A stretch of DNA of 64,000 nucleotides, from positions 82,422,852 through 82,486,851 of the forward strand of contig CM066736.1 in the NCBI GenBank assembly GCA_033961575.1, read 5' to 3'. A program made the position numbers and the translations under genes. This stretch comes from Aselliscus stoliczkanus. Taxonomy: Eukaryota > Chordata > Mammalia > Chiroptera > Hipposideridae. The notes beneath the pieces are model-generated. The model did not search any database. It was not told the DNA's origin and saw only the letters and a program-made list of their open reading frames with translations. Below are positions 10,911 through 22,755 of the stretch, in pieces (within the stretch, counting starts at the first letter, position 1; the number at the start of each line of letters is the position of its first letter).

Positions 10911-11520
10911 CAAGTCTCAAAATACCACTTTGAATTGGACTAGTATAAATCTAGACTGTAGCCCTTCCAGGTCGGGGATGGCTAGAAACCCATGAACTAG
11001 TCAGGTGTTTCATGCTTCCAGGTACCACCTCTGTGTTAGGAGGGAAGAAGATGGAGTCCAACCTCTACACTATTGTTTATCAGCTAAACACGTATTAGAT
11101 GTACTAATAGCAATAGTGCTGTTTTCAACATTAGGGCTGTTTTCAAGGTTAAACATGGCAATACACCCTAACATAATTTGTAACCATACAATCTTGCATA
11201 CACATTAGGGGTTTAGGAGTATTGATTCAGGGTTATCCACATTTCTTATTCTGAGAACCATACAGGCCTTTGATAGATGAGGAAGGAAACTGAAATCAAG
11301 AAGTCACCAAAAGCTGAAAGAGCTCTCTGCTGCCAAGCTCTGCCTAGCCCAGGTCTGCAGAAAAGATTTTCAATCACTAGGACCTATCACAAAACCTCTT
11401 CCCCCCACCCATCCCCAATCACCCACCTTACACAGAACACACCTCTTTCAATTTGACATAAATAAATGCATACCATTGGGAGCCTCATGAAAACTTTCTG
11501 CCAGGTGTTTCCTTCATGTT
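10911..11520. other. No gene seen
   Basis: No recognisable repeat or gene. Includes a C-rich patch at about 11398-11430. Confidence 0.4.
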
Positions 11521-11524
11521 TCTG

Positions 11525-11768
11525 TCCAATATTTTAACATATTTTTAGCATTTATATGCCAGGCACTATTTTAAGCACTTAATATTTATCAATAAACTTA
11601 ATTCTCCCAATAACTAAAACTTCCTTTTATCGACGAGAAAAGGCACAAAGAAGGTTAAAGAATTTATCCCCGGTGATACAAGTCTATGGCACAGCTGTGA
11701 ATCACCTCCGGGCAGTCTAGTTCCAAGAGTTGCAGCCTTAACCATTATGCCACTGGTACTGGCATTTG
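11525..11768 (-). mobile_element. MIR SINE, near full length
   Basis: Inverted MIR from 'atatgccaggcactatttta' through 'ttaattctcccaataactaa', 'aggcacaaagaaggttaaag' and 'gtctagttccaagagttg' to 'taaccattatgccactg'. One of the best MIR copies here. Confidence 0.8.
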
Positions 11769-11809
11769 AGTGCCCTTTTAAAGATACTCTCCTTTGTATG
11801 TCTGAACCT

Positions 11810-13372
11810 GACTTCATGTTAAAAGTTTGAATGGCTTGACAACACTAGTTGGGAGACCATAATATTCAAAGCATTAAATACTTGGGGTCAGCTTCCAAGT
11901 GTGTGTGGCACTGTCACCATTCCTTACCTTTGCTGAGCCTCAACTTTCTCATCTCTTTCCTTGTCTTTTTGTTGCCTTTCTTTATTTCAGCTCCCATAAC
12001 AGAGAAGGGTCTGGAGTTATTGACAGTCTAATGCCTCTGAAACTATTGAATGTTGCCACCCGCTTCCATTAGAATGGCATTGCTGTAGACATCTACAACA
12101 TCTTGTTGCCAAAACTAATAAATATTTTGCAGTCCTCATCTTATGCGACAGCCTTAAGGCACTCGACACCCTTGCCAAGGTTTTCCTTCTTAACATCCTC
12201 TCCCAACTTAACTTCTGTTCATCACTCTCCCAGCTTTCCATCCAACACTCCGGATGAGTGTTCTCCAACTCTGTGGTTGCCTGCTTCTCTCCAGCTTCTC
12301 AAATATTGGTGCTATTCAGGGCTCCATTCTCTCCCCTCTTCTCTTCTCACTATGCCTTCCTAGGGAAGTTCACATACACCATGGCTTCAACTACTACTTA
12401 AGCCTGATGACTCCTAAATCTCTCTCTGTATCTTAGATTCCACACCTTAATTTCAGACGTACATTTCCAACTATGCACTTAATATTTCAAGCTGGATAGT
12501 CTATGTGAACCTGAAAAGTCAACTTCCTACTGTAACTGAATTCATCAGTTTCCTCTCCCATCAAATCAGCTGCTCTTCTTGTATTACCTAATTAATTCAT
12601 CTACACCACAAGAAACCTGGAAGCAATCCTAGATTTCTATATTTCCCTACCTTTCCTTATCTAAATACAGATAAGTGCTATCCCTTCTCTCCTCTTCATA
12701 TCCATTTTCTAGGCCTTCATTGTCTCTCACGTGGAGTGTTTCAGTTTTCTTTTTGCTTTCACATTCTCCAGTTTTTCTACCCCATAGCTAGAATAATAAT
12801 ATTTATGACATGAACCTCTAATCATGTCATCATATTATCTAAATAGCTTTAATGATGCCCCACTGCCTACTCATTTCTGAGCTTCTTTTCAGATCACCAA
12901 GGCCACTGGCCATCTGACCCTTGCTCTCTATCTTTTCTTTCTTCTGTTACCCCATCCTCCACCTTATCCTCCATACTCTTTTAAAACTAAACCACTGGTA
13001 CTTCCCCAAATTAGCCATGTTCTTTTGTGCCTCTGTGCCTTTGCATGTGCCATTGCCTCTGCTCACATACTTAAACATATAGCAAGTGACAGATAGAGTG
13101 CTCCTCTTATCAACACAACAAATTCTTTTTTCAAGTTTCTTTATAAAACATTTCCTCCTCTGTGAAGCCTCCTTGATTTTTTTCCAGGCAGCCTTAGTTA
13201 GGCTTTCTGCCTAGAATGAAATAATTGTCTACATTTCTGGTTTTCCAGGAAACTGAGTTCCTTCAGGATAGGGACTCTCTCTTTGAACCTCTATAAACTA
13301 TTGTAATGTCTCACACGGCACCTGGACCCTACCAATCATTTAATAGGTGTTTGTTGAATAAGAGTGAATAAT
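11810..13372 (+). mobile_element. Long L2 LINE copy (3' region)
   Basis: About 1.5 kb follows the order of the L2 3' region: 'ctccattctctcccctcttc' (12321), 'ccatggcttcaactactact' (12379), 'cacaagaaacctggaagcaa' (12606), 'gtgcctctgtgcctttgcat' (13027), 'tctgtgaagcctccttgatt' (13159), 'ttcaggatagggactctctc' (13262). It ends in 'ataggtgtttgttgaata'. L2 encodes a reverse transcriptase upstream of this part; only eroded sequence remains. CT-rich composition produces incidental open frames of 60-86 codons. Confidence 0.8.
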
Positions 13373-14325
13373 TTCATGTAACAATCTATATTTATCTATA
13401 AAATGTTTGTGCATATGCATATGTGTACTCTGTAGCTGGATAGCTTGCAACCCTATGATCAGAGCTCACTTAATAGACTTGGGTTTGTAACCCTAACATT
13501 TAAAAAGCTATGCATTTCATTTATGATATTTCAGCAATTATTGCAAGTGTATTACTATATATCAGTCCCATGACCAAAAAAATTAGGTATAGTTTTCTAA
13601 AATAAACTTTCACATGATTGTCTCTCAAATTGGATGTGATTGTATTACAATGTATTAAATCAACTAAGTAGAAATATTGTTTCAGTATTAAACAATATTA
13701 TTTGCAAACAGCATTTGAATACAAGTAAAAAAAATGTGCAAACCCTTAGATCCCTTTCTTCAAACTGCTGAATTTTATCCTGATTTTCTTGTTCCTATTC
13801 CCATGTATGAATACTAACTCTACGTAAAGCTAGTAATTTTTGTGTGGATAGCTTTGTGATTTTAATCCAGTTTGATCTCAGAATTCCTTTGGGCTCTTTC
13901 ATCTGACTGAGAGTTTCTGTTTTGATCAGATACATCTTATGCTTTACAGATAGAAAGCATGGCCTTTACCAGATTTCCCATAATCCCATGGTGAAATAGT
14001 TGGTCAACATGAACCTTACCAACAATTATAATTTGTCATGTAATACTGTTAGAGATAGATGTTATAGATAGATGTTAGAGCTAGAATTACTGGTTATTGA
14101 TCTTAAAATTATGTATATAATTATATAAATCGCTACATATCACATGTGTAATACAAAATATTAAATACATTGCATATAAAACTTTAGAAACTTATAGAAA
14201 CATATATGAAAATGCTTCTCTGTTGATCCTCATAGTAAACATCCAGTTTCCTTACGAACCCAATTTTAAATCACTCTTTTCTCTGAAACAGTTACATATT
14301 GTGGTGAAATTAACTTTAAATACTT
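13373..14325. other. No gene seen; AT-rich
   Basis: Nearly 1 kb of AT-rich sequence. A small tandem of 'agatagatgtta' occurs near 14053-14078. No recognisable repeat family or gene. Confidence 0.4.
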
Positions 14326-14535
14326 TTCCTGAAATATCACATACGTGCAGAAAAATACATAAGTCACAAGTCTGCAGCTCATTAAATTGACAGAGAACAC
14401 CCAGGTCAAAATATAGGACCTATAGACAACCAAAAGCTGCCCTGTTTCCCGTACCCATCATTGGCCTCTGCCAAAGGTCACTAGTTTTCTTACTTCTACC
14501 ACCATGATGGCATTGCTTTTAAGTACCAAAAACAG
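14326..14535 (-). mobile_element. Old L1 LINE 3' UTR fragment
   Basis: 'atcacatacgtgcagaaaaa' and 'ccaggtcaaaatataggacc' resemble antisense 3' UTR of old mammalian L1 ('cagctcgatgaattttcaca ... cccagatcaagaaacag'). Confidence 0.5.
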
Positions 14536-14566
14536 AACTTGACAAGGTTTCCAAATAAGTAGAAAG

Positions 14567-14568
<2 letters not shown>

Positions 14569-14598
<30 letters not shown>
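14569..14598. repeat. (GT)15 microsatellite
   Basis: Uninterrupted GT dinucleotides. Confidence 0.95.
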
Positions 14599-14600
<2 letters not shown>

Positions 14601-14979
14601 GCTTAGGTAACCTTTAAGCCTTTCTCAATCTTGAGATACTATAATAAATGGTTTTCCTACACCTCACCTCCACGGCATTTTGGTGTAGCTCTTTGAGTTT
14701 TCCTTCCCGAACCTCATTTTGTTTCCTTTTAATCTCTACCCTTTCTTTCCTTTCTCCATCCCAAATACATTACACAAATTAACTCAATATTAGCAATTAC
14801 TGTGGAAGAAACTCAAAGCCCACAGCACATTGACAATACTCCTAAAGTTTTAATCACAAGAGTAATGCAGCAATATCATGGAAAATTGGGATAATGTAAT
14901 ATGCATCCATAAACCAACAGGCATAACAAAGGAGCACATCAATTTTGCGAAGTATTTTCACACACATGATCTATAATTA

Positions 14980-15185
14980 TTTATATGGGACATCAACTCC
15001 TTTATTTCATGTTATAAGCATTTTCCCATATAATACTATAATCATTATAATGATTAGTGGCTGCACAATATCACGGTAAGTATATAGATCACAATTTATT
15101 TAATCAGCAATTAAGGTGGCTTCCCATGTTTTGTTAATGTAAATAAAACTGGATTGAACATCTTTTTGCATATGTCTGATGTGTG
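14980..15185 (-). mobile_element. Old L1 LINE fragment
   Basis: 'tgattagtggctgcacaata', 'cacaatttatttaatcagca' and 'actggattgaacatctttt' are antisense L1 ORF2/3' UTR wording. Possibly the same insertion as 14326-14535. Confidence 0.6.
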
Positions 15186-16270
15186 AGGGTGGGAGTCACA
15201 TTCATGTTCAAGAGAGACCCCAGACACTTCCAGCTTTGCATTTTACTGGGTAATTAAAGTAAATGAGTGATGGGTCCCCGGAAGCAGAAATTTGGATTTC
15301 ATGAACTTTTCTGGCATGAAAATCAGAAAGCAAATAGGTCTTTTCTGCCTGGGCTAGGTCAATTAGTTAGGCACTCAGACATTTAACTTAGAAAATGGCT
15401 CAGGGCTAAACTTCAGTAGAAGTGGCCTATAGCTGCCACTATACACTGAACTGGTAATTTCTCTGTCCCCCCTGGTTTATAAAATAGCCATCCAACTGAT
15501 TTACAACGATTATTGCTACAACTTGAGATTTTGGTAAAAATCTATTATATAGAGCACAAGGCCTGAAAGGAAACCATTTAACTTGTCAAAAATGAATCTG
15601 GGTAGGAGGGAGAGAGAAAGAGAAAGTAAAGTAAAAAAGGCAGAGAGGTGAATGGAAAGAAAGCAGGGAGACAAGAAATTTCTTTTGGAATTACAGAACT
15701 TAAACACTAAAACTGATTGCCCCAGAGATCATTTTCATCTATTACCTGAACTCTGAAAATTTTAAAATTTTTCAGAAGCTAAGCTAGGGAAAAACTAACT
15801 TTTATTAGCTGATTAATATTATAAAATTAAAAAATAGTTTTATTGCTTGGCATTCAGCTTGTATTTAATTAATTTAATAGCTTTTAGAGGAAAGAACTGG
15901 TATAATTAAAATTGAGAGAAAATGCAATGTTTACTAGAAATTTGAGAAGCTATCTCTATGTGCAGAGTATTTTATTGGTAAAATATATTTTATACCATTT
16001 CTTATTCCTTATCATCTATTTCCAGAGATACATATGACTACTCCTGGGTCAGGCCAGTGAGTGGGGATGTTCAGAGAACATTCCCATATGACAATGAAAC
16101 AGTTGAATGAAATCTTGAAATATGAGCAAGATAAACATCACTTATTTAATTATTGTCACTGAGCATGTCTAATAATCCAAATATTCAGTTTAGGGTTTAG
16201 GATGGGAGAATATAAACTAAGAGTCCTCAAGGACATAGATACATATCCATAATTACAACATATTAAGGTA
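15186..16270. other. No gene seen
   Basis: Unique-looking sequence, AT-rich from 15760, with a purine-rich tract at about 15605-15665. No feature recognised. Confidence 0.4.
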
Positions 16271-16318
16271 TAATAAGAGAAAAGAAAAGAAAAGAAAGGG
16301 AAGAAGAAGGAAAAAAGG
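16271..16318. repeat. Purine (GAAAA)n tract
   Basis: Tandem GAAAA units degrade into a mixed A/G run of about 45 bp. Confidence 0.85.
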
Positions 16319-16329
16319 TACTGTGTGCT

Positions 16330-16690
16330 TGGAGCATCTAGACAAGATGGAGAGTCAGGGAAGACTTCTTGGAGGTGGTATCACTTAATCTCAGTCTTAA
16401 TGATAAGTAGACAATAGTCATGTGAATTAGGAAATGCTTAACATGCTGGGAGGCAGTCCAGACATAAGAAGAAATAAGAGCCTATTTGGGGAGCCTAGAA
16501 TACCAATGGGAGGCAGTGAGTGTTTGATGAGCCAGGAACCAGTAGGTACTAGACTATGAAGAGCCTTGAATCTTAGTCTTTTTGCACTATGGACTGGTGA
16601 GTTGTTGAAGGGTCTTAAATGGGTTCCGCAGCATCAGAGCTGAATGTTAGGCTGATCATCTGCATGTAGTGGGAGATTATACATGAAAGC
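16330..16690 (-). mobile_element. L2 LINE 3' region
   Basis: 'gggaagacttcttggaggtg', 'gaatcttagtctttttgcac' and 'ttgttgaagggtcttaaatg' are the inverted counterpart of the L2 3' region (normally '...ggaggaggtgacatttgag'). Confidence 0.65.
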
Positions 16691-16739
16691 ATAGGACTAG
16701 ATGCAGGGAGAACAATGAGGAGGCTATGGCAATGGCTCT

Positions 16740-17010
16740 GAAAAAGAATCTCCAAACTGGATCTGTAAAGGACCAGGAAGTACATATTTTAGATTTAGCA
16801 GGACCCATGTTTTCCAGCCAGCTATGACCTCTGCCACTGTAGTGCAAACTCAGCCACAAACAACACACAAATGAATGACCATGGCTATGTTCCAGTAACA
16901 TTTTATTTATAAGCAATAAAATCTGAATTTCACATAATTTTCACATATCATGAAATATTACTTTTCTTTTGATTTTTTTCCCCCAACAATTTAAAAATGT
17001 GAAAAACATT
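16740..17010 (-). mobile_element. Old hAT-type DNA transposon fragment
   Basis: 'gacctctgccactgtagtgc', 'tgaccatggctatgttccag', 'taacattttatttataagca' and 'tttcacataattttcacata' follow, in inverted order, a common mammalian non-autonomous hAT repeat whose sense strand has CTTTATTTATGGACACTGAA-like text. Exact family not assigned; terminal repeats not preserved. Confidence 0.6.
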
Positions 17011-17400
17011 CTATTGGTTCAGAGGAAACAGAATAGCAACCTCAACCTATGTACTGAGACATAAGGAGGGAGCTAAATAGATGGATTTGTAAAGCATCTA
17101 CTGTAAGACTCAGTGACTGGCTGGTTTTTGCTGGTTAAGGAGGAGTGGTGTTAAGGATAATTCTCAGTGTTGTAGCTTGAAATCCTGGGCAAAAGGTGAG
17201 GCCTCCAAGCAGACACAGGATATTGAAGGGGAAAGGGATTTACACACTAGAGAATGCAGAGGCTGACAAATGCCTTCCCTTCTAGATGATTCAGTGTTTC
17301 CAGATTCTGGTATCCTCCTGAGTAAAGTATTTTGAGCTTGGTGCATTTTGAGTAATTTTGTTGTTGTTTTTGGCAAGTACTTGCTTACCATTTTGAGGCT
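17011..17400. other. No gene seen
   Basis: No recognisable feature. It ends in a T run that belongs to the following antisense SINE. Confidence 0.4.
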
Positions 17401-17511
17401 TTTTTTTTTTTTTTTTTGAGGGCAGTGTTACTGGCCCTCACATGTGGGACCGAACCGGGGCCGCTGGCTTCCCAAGCCAGCGCTTAACCACTGCGCCACT
17501 CAGCCGGCCCC
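17401..17511 (-). mobile_element. Short tRNA-derived SINE (type A)
   Basis: Antisense copy of a roughly 95-bp SINE. In sense it starts GGGGCCGGCTGAGTGGCGCA. The A-box-like TGGCGCAGTGG and B-box-like GGTTCGGTCCC are about 35 bp apart, then a short body ends in CACTGCCCTCA and a poly-A. Near-identical copies lie at 52831-52949, 57604-57722 and 60894-61003, so the family is comparatively young in this lineage. RNA polymerase III boxes identify a tRNA ancestor, but this is not a tRNA gene. Target duplications are not clear because both flanks are T-rich. Confidence 0.9.
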
Positions 17512-17529
17512 ATTTTTTTTTTTTTTTAA

Positions 17530-17775
17530 CTATAGCAAAATGGCTGAGAGCAATTAATGTTCATTACAGATATCAATATTTTCAAATATGTAACCGTCTT
17601 TGACATTTTCAGGGAACTGTCTCAATCCTCAAATGCAAATGTGACCCATATGCCAGGGCCATATATCTGGCTATGTATACAATCACTAAAAGACTCTCTC
17701 AAGCTAGGAATTTTTTTGTTTTTTAATCCTGCATGGAATATTTCTCATGAAATAATTAGGAAGTACACAAACTAA
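17530..17775. other. No gene seen
   Basis: Short unique stretch after the SINE; a chance open frame of 72 codons only. Confidence 0.4.
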
Positions 17776-18120
17776 TGATAAATGTTAGCTTTTGGAAATA
17801 GGCTTTGATGAAATTATCATAATCTGATTATGCGGCTTCAAAGAACCTTTCCCAAGCTTGGTTTTCCTTGTCCGATCCAATCTACAACTGTCCGTGGCCT
17901 GCACAGCTTCTGCATGAAGATTTATGATGAGGGTTTGTAACTGCCAGCGCAGACACTTCTCCTTGAATCATAAATATTCATAAAGGAGAACAGGTACTCA
18001 ATATGGCTTCCTGCCTCCTGGGCAATTCCAACATTCCTGTGAAGGCCCCATTCTATTAGATGAAGGAGAAAATAAGGGATGTTCAAACTGGGAAATGAAT
18101 GGCCTTTTTTTTTCAAACAT
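17776..18120. other. Possible conserved non-coding block
   Basis: Repeat-free. It contains homeobox-like cores (ATCATAATCTGATTA near 17815), CCTTTCCCAAGCTTGG near 17848, 'gaatcataaatattcataaa' near 17965 and a GGGCAATTCCAACATTCC stretch near 18020. Suggestive of regulatory sequence only by motif density and lack of transposon debris. Confidence 0.22.
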
Positions 18121-18637
18121 AGCAGGTGGAGCCATGTGCTAGGTTAAGATCACAGGTGTAAGTCTAATAGGTCCCAATTCTAGGCCCATTTGTTCCCTTT
18201 GTCTAACTCTATACTTTGGTCAAGTTATTAAACTCTGAGCAGATAGAAGGCATCCTAACATAGAAAGCACATCCTATAGAAAATACAACATAATAATAGT
18301 TATTGGTAATATTGGTTTCATTATTGTTTTACTAAAGTATCAGGGGATTATTTCAGAAACTCATTATAGACCATGTTTAATGTAATATTAAATCTTCAAA
18401 AGTCACTAGTAGGTGAAATGAATCAATTATTTTTGTGTGTCTACTGTGCTTAAACTCGGCTCTTTTTTGCATGTTTTATTTTTTAATAACGCTGCAATGA
18501 ATTTATCATCTGCCTTTTATTGATAAAAACAAAGCTCAAAGAGATTAGTTCAGTAATGTCTCTCTATCTCTATTAGTCTGAGTCAGGTAGGCTTTGCTGT
18601 AATAATAAGAGACCCACCCTCTCACATGAGAGTAAAA
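18121..18637. other. No gene seen; worn MIR-like traces
   Basis: Traces of inverted MIR around 18500-18560 ('ttgataaaaacaaagctcaa'). Nothing else recognised. Confidence 0.35.
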
Positions 18638-18650
18638 TGAAGGATTTCTT

Positions 18651-19780
18651 TTTTTTAATTTTAAGGTATAATTGAAATACAGCATTGTTAGTTTCAGGTG
18701 CAAAACATAATCATTTGCTATTTGTATTTATTGCAAAATGATTGCCACAGTAAGCCTAGTTAACATCCATCACCACTTCTAAAATCTATTCTGCTAGCAA
18801 CTTTCCAGTATACATTATGGTATTATTAGCTATAGTCACCACCAGCCTGTACTTTACATATCCCATGACTTACTTGTTTTATAACTGCACATTTGTCAAT
18901 TCACTCATTTTCCCCATCTACCATCCCCTGCCTTTTGGCAACCACCAATCTCTTCTCTGTATCTATGAGCTCAGTTTTATTTATCTTATTTTAAATTCCA
19001 CATGTAGTGATATCATATAATATTTGTCCTTCTCTGTCTGACTTATTTCACTTGGTATAATACCTTCTAGGTCCATCCATGTTGTTGCAATGGCAGCATT
19101 GCCTTCTTTTTATGGCTGAATAATATTCCATTGTATATAGTCACCACATTCTCTTCACCCATTCATCCATCAATGGACGCTTAGATTGTTTCCATGTGTT
19201 GGCTATGGTAAATAATGTTGTAGTGAACATAGGGGTGCTTATATCTTTTCAAGTTAGAGTTTTGTTTATTTCAGATAAATACCTAGAAGTGGAATTGTTG
19301 GGTCATAATGTAGTTCTATTTTTAATTTTTTGAGAACTCTTCATACTGTTTTTCATAGTGGCAGTACCAGTTCACATTCCCACCAACAGTACATGAGGGT
19401 TCCCTTTTCTCCACAGCCTCCATAATGCTCATTTGTTGTCTTTTTGATGATAGCCATTCTAACATGTTACGAGGTGATATCTCATTGTGGTTTTTATTTG
19501 CACCACCCTGATGATTAGTGATGTTGAGTGTCTGTTGGCCATCTGTATGTCTTCTTTGGAAAACGGTCTATTCAGATCACCTGCCCATTTTTGAATCAGA
19601 TTGCTTATTCTTTTTGCAGTTGAGTTGGCTGAGTTGTTTATATATTGTGGGTATTATCAGATATGTGATTTGCAAATTTTTTCTCCCATTCAATAGTTTA
19701 CCTTTTTACTTGGTTGATTTCTTTGCTGTGTAGAAGCTCTTTAGTTTGATGTAGTCCCACTTGTTTTTTCTTTTTGTTGC
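18651..19780 (-). mobile_element. 5'-truncated L1 LINE with target duplications
   Basis: Antisense L1: T-rich start (poly-A in sense), 3' UTR ('tagtttcaggtgcaaaacat'), then the ORF2 C-terminal region with 'cttctaggtccatccatgtt' and 'gtggaattgttgggtcataa'. It stops near 19780. Flanks carry imperfect 13-bp direct repeats, TGAAGGATTTCTT (18638-18650) and TGAAGACTTTCTT (19781-19793), 11 of 13 identical. This marks one target-primed insertion. The ORF2 part is frameshifted. Confidence 0.85.
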
Positions 19781-19859
19781 TGAAGACTTTCTTATGATCA
19801 TCTAATTACCAAGAAACATGATAACATGTTGCACTAGTGTAGTATTTCTAATTTTTGGA

Positions 19860-20040
19860 AGTGATGATGTATTCAGTGATAGCATTTAATGTGCAGAGTA
19901 AGCCTCTCTGCTAAGTTGAGCCAAGAGGATTGTCTCCATTTGCTAGATCAGTAAACTGAGGCAATGAATCCCTTGCCTAGTGTCACCCAGCAAGTTAGTA
20001 TCAAAGTCAGGACCAACCGCCAGGATTCCTGGTTCTAGGT
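19860..20040 (-). mobile_element. MIR SINE fragment
   Basis: 'ctagatcagtaaactgaggc', 'gcctagtgtcacccagcaag' and 'gattcctggttctagg' are inverted MIR in order. Confidence 0.7.
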
Positions 20041-20090
20041 GATATGAATCCTATACACCAACATTTGCCTGAAGCATATTAGTTGCACCA

Positions 20091-20178
20091 AAAACGAACA
20101 AAACAAAACAAACAAAAAACAAACTGTGTTTGGATCAAATATATTCTGGAAGTAGGAAAATAAATAAATAAATAAATA
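20091..20178. repeat. A-rich simple repeats
   Basis: (AAAC)n-like tract at 20091-20124 and (AAAT)n at about 20158-20178, separated by 33 bp of unique sequence. Confidence 0.85.
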
Positions 20179-20780
20179 GGTTTTTTTTGTTGTTGCAAGA
20201 CCTGCCAAAGGTAAAGGTACCAATGTAATCCTTTTGGTAATGCAATATAATAACGTAATATGTTTATTTTCCAAATTTTGATGACCATAAAACCCTCTTC
20301 TCCTAGGATGTCTCCTAGGCACTTCACCCTCTTAGGCAGATGTTGCCTGTTCCACTGCCAATACTCTACAAAGTATCAGCTACTCAGCCCTCTTGATCTA
20401 GACAAAGAGTCCTTGCCTTCGACACATGTGGGGCTTCACGGGTGGGATCCTCCTTCAGTATTCTTTGATGAAGCAAAAGAATCAGCCAAGTCAGATATTC
20501 CTTCTCACTTATTCTCCCTTCTCTCTCGTCCACACTCATGCACAACAAACAAATCCTGTTCATTTTCTAATCAGAATTCCACCCAAGGAGAATCATCATT
20601 CCGCTCTCACCACGTTTGTGAAATGCAGACCTCTTTGTACAAAGATAAAGGAGGTTTCTATTCTCATCACAGATTGCCTGTCTTTTGAAATACATTTTGT
20701 GGTCCATTCAGTCCATTTCCAGAGTATGAAAAGAACAGCGCATGATACTTAAGAGCAGTCACTGTACATGCAGCACTGTA
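20179..20780. other. No gene seen; chance open frame
   Basis: An open stretch of 142 codons runs 20260-20688 on the plus strand, with a second frame open for 108 codons over 20426-20752. The peptide is rich in Ser, His and Leu, has no recognisable domain, and no splice or promoter context is evident. I treat it as non-coding. Confidence 0.4.
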
Positions 20781-21150
20781 ATCATAATGGCTGGGATTAT
20801 AGGCCCAATTTTCCCCATATGTTTATTTGCAGATGCATTCACTTTGATCCGCATATGACGTGGCAGCGCCTGTGTTTGAGGCTGCTGTAATTTGCTGCCT
20901 CATATTTTACAGTTTCATGGGCTCCCTCCTCCTCTGCTGGCACCAAGGAGGGTCCGATGCAATGGGGACAAGTTGGGGTGCTTTGTTCTCAGGCCATTCC
21001 ATCTGCCCTGTCTGCTCACTTCCCTGGCACTGACAGCTTCCCTCAGTCTAACTGCAACATTATTGGCCACAAAACAATACCCCCGCCCCTCCAAAACACT
21101 GCTGCTCACATTGCATACTTTTCCAACCTTTTTTAAAAATCTGCATCTGT
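20781..21150. other. Possible conserved non-coding block
   Basis: Repeat-free and somewhat GC-richer, with a CRE-like TGACGTGG at about 20857. The first half is AT/motif dense ('tgtttatttgcagatgcatt'). Evidence is compositional only. Confidence 0.2.
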
Positions 21151-21184
21151 TATGCAATTAGTTTCAGGCAACAGATTCTACCCT

Positions 21185-21290
21185 TAATTAACTGATAAAG
21201 TAGCAGAGACTAAGAGATGTGAAATAATTTGCCCAAGTTCACACAGCTGGTAAGAGGACTTGCGAATTTGAACCCGGACTTCTCTGACTT
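21185..21290 (-). mobile_element. MIR SINE fragment
   Basis: 'aataatttgcccaagttcac', 'acagctggtaagaggactt' and 'tttgaacccggacttctctg' are inverted MIR. Confidence 0.75.
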
Positions 21291-21344
21291 CAAAGCCACC
21301 CCCAAAGAGGGACAGTGGAGTACTAGGGCTAAGATTGTGGGTGT

Positions 21345-21510
21345 TTCAAGTCCCTGCCTTGCCATTGATTGTGTCACCTTGAGAAGTTGCCCTATCTCCA
21401 TGTAACTTAATTTTCACTCCTATAAAAATGAAGATGTTATATACCTTCCAATGTTGTTCTTGGGATTAAGTGAGACATCACAGATACCAAAGATACTAAA
21501 GATAATAAAT
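21345..21510 (+). mobile_element. MIR SINE fragment
   Basis: 'gtgtcaccttgagaagttgc' and 'cttgggattaagtgagacat' follow sense MIR. Confidence 0.6.
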
Positions 21511-21649
21511 ATTAGCTCCCTTTCTTTTTTTATCATAATACAAACTTGTTGAAAAGGTATTGTGCTAGTGGGTAATTTTTCTCATTCTTCATCTTCTTCT
21601 TTCATAATTTACAACATTTTAATATTGGTGTCATTGATTCAATCCCCAG

Positions 21650-21654
<5 letters not shown>

Positions 21655-21700
<46 letters not shown>

Positions 21701-21705
21701 TGTAT
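21655..21705. repeat. (GT)n microsatellite
   Basis: About 25 GT units, with one TATG interruption near the 3' end. Confidence 0.95.
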
Positions 21706-22140
21706 CCACCCACCACCTATTCATTTATTCATACAAAATATAAGTGTAGCAATCAAAGAGGTCCCAACTAATAAGAAGAGGAAAGGTAGGAAAGTGATAT
21801 TTAGTTTTGGAGTACTGAGCCCCTTTCCTCCCTCATTTCCATTTCAAGTGAAAACCTCAAACCATTACTTTGTTTACAGACAGACGCTTGGCACAGAGGC
21901 AGTGCTAAGCTGTCATTGCATTGAGGGGTAAAATACTAGGTGTGACTGTGCTCTTTCCTCAAAGCCCAGTGCCTATCCTGCAGTGGAAATGTGAGTCCCC
22001 GAGCTCCTTTTGTCTGAGTCACAGAACAATCTTATTTCTTGTTGGGCAGTAAAGACTGTATCCCGTAGGGATGGAGTTTCCATTCTTATAAATTTAGGGA
22101 GGACCCTGAATTCAGGGGAGTGCCTCCCTGGCGCTCCAAC
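21706..22140. other. No gene seen
   Basis: Unique-looking sequence; no recognisable feature. Confidence 0.4.
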
Positions 22141-22144
22141 GTTG

Positions 22145-22325
22145 AATTGTTGGAAGAGCTGAGTTCTGTGGCTCCCTGTATCTGCTGTGTGACCCTGAGC
22201 TACACGCCTCAACTCTCTGAGCTTTAGTTTCTGCATTTGTAAGATGAGATATTTGTAGCTATGTCACAGGCCTTGTTGAGAAGATTAAATGAGTTACTGA
22301 AAGGATGAGCACGTACCAGCAGAAG
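22145..22325 (+). mobile_element. MIR SINE
   Basis: 'ctgtgtgaccctgagctaca', 'tctctgagctttagtttctg', 'atttgtaagatgagatattt' and 'agattaaatgagttactga' follow MIR in sense. Confidence 0.8.
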
Positions 22326-22534
22326 AAATTATAACACGATCGATCATTATTTCACACTTATTCATTCAGCATAGCTTTTCAATATTAGCCTAACACTCTT
22401 TGAATAAACTCAGTCTTCATTCTGCATTCTCAGCTGGAGTCGTTGGATGTCACACTCACCATTTTCCTCTGGAAACAAAGTATTGCTATGTGCCACATTC
22501 CCATAAGGTCACCCCAGAGGCCTTTATAACTACT

Positions 22535-22755
22535 GTGCATTGAGCCCTCACTATGTGGGTATACTAGGACATGTAACGTGCCATAGAATTTGTATTCAGT
22601 TCTTAGAACAGCTATACAGGGTGGCCATCAGCATAGGCAGTTTTTGTTAGCAGAGGAAACCGAGGTACTGAGAATTTAGATAATACACTCAAGGTCAGGT
22701 GCAGCTGGAGCCGGGATGAAACCTCAGGTCTGGGTCCCCAAAACCCTGTTTCCTA
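22535..22755 (-). mobile_element. MIR SINE
   Basis: 'attgagccctcactatgtgg', 'gcagaggaaaccgaggtact' and 'ctcaaggtcaggtgcagctg' are inverted MIR in order. Confidence 0.7.

Noticed and set aside
20260..20688. 142-codon open stretch, plus strand
   Set aside because: No domain or splice context; a second plus-strand frame is open over the same place, a sign of stop-poor composition more than coding.
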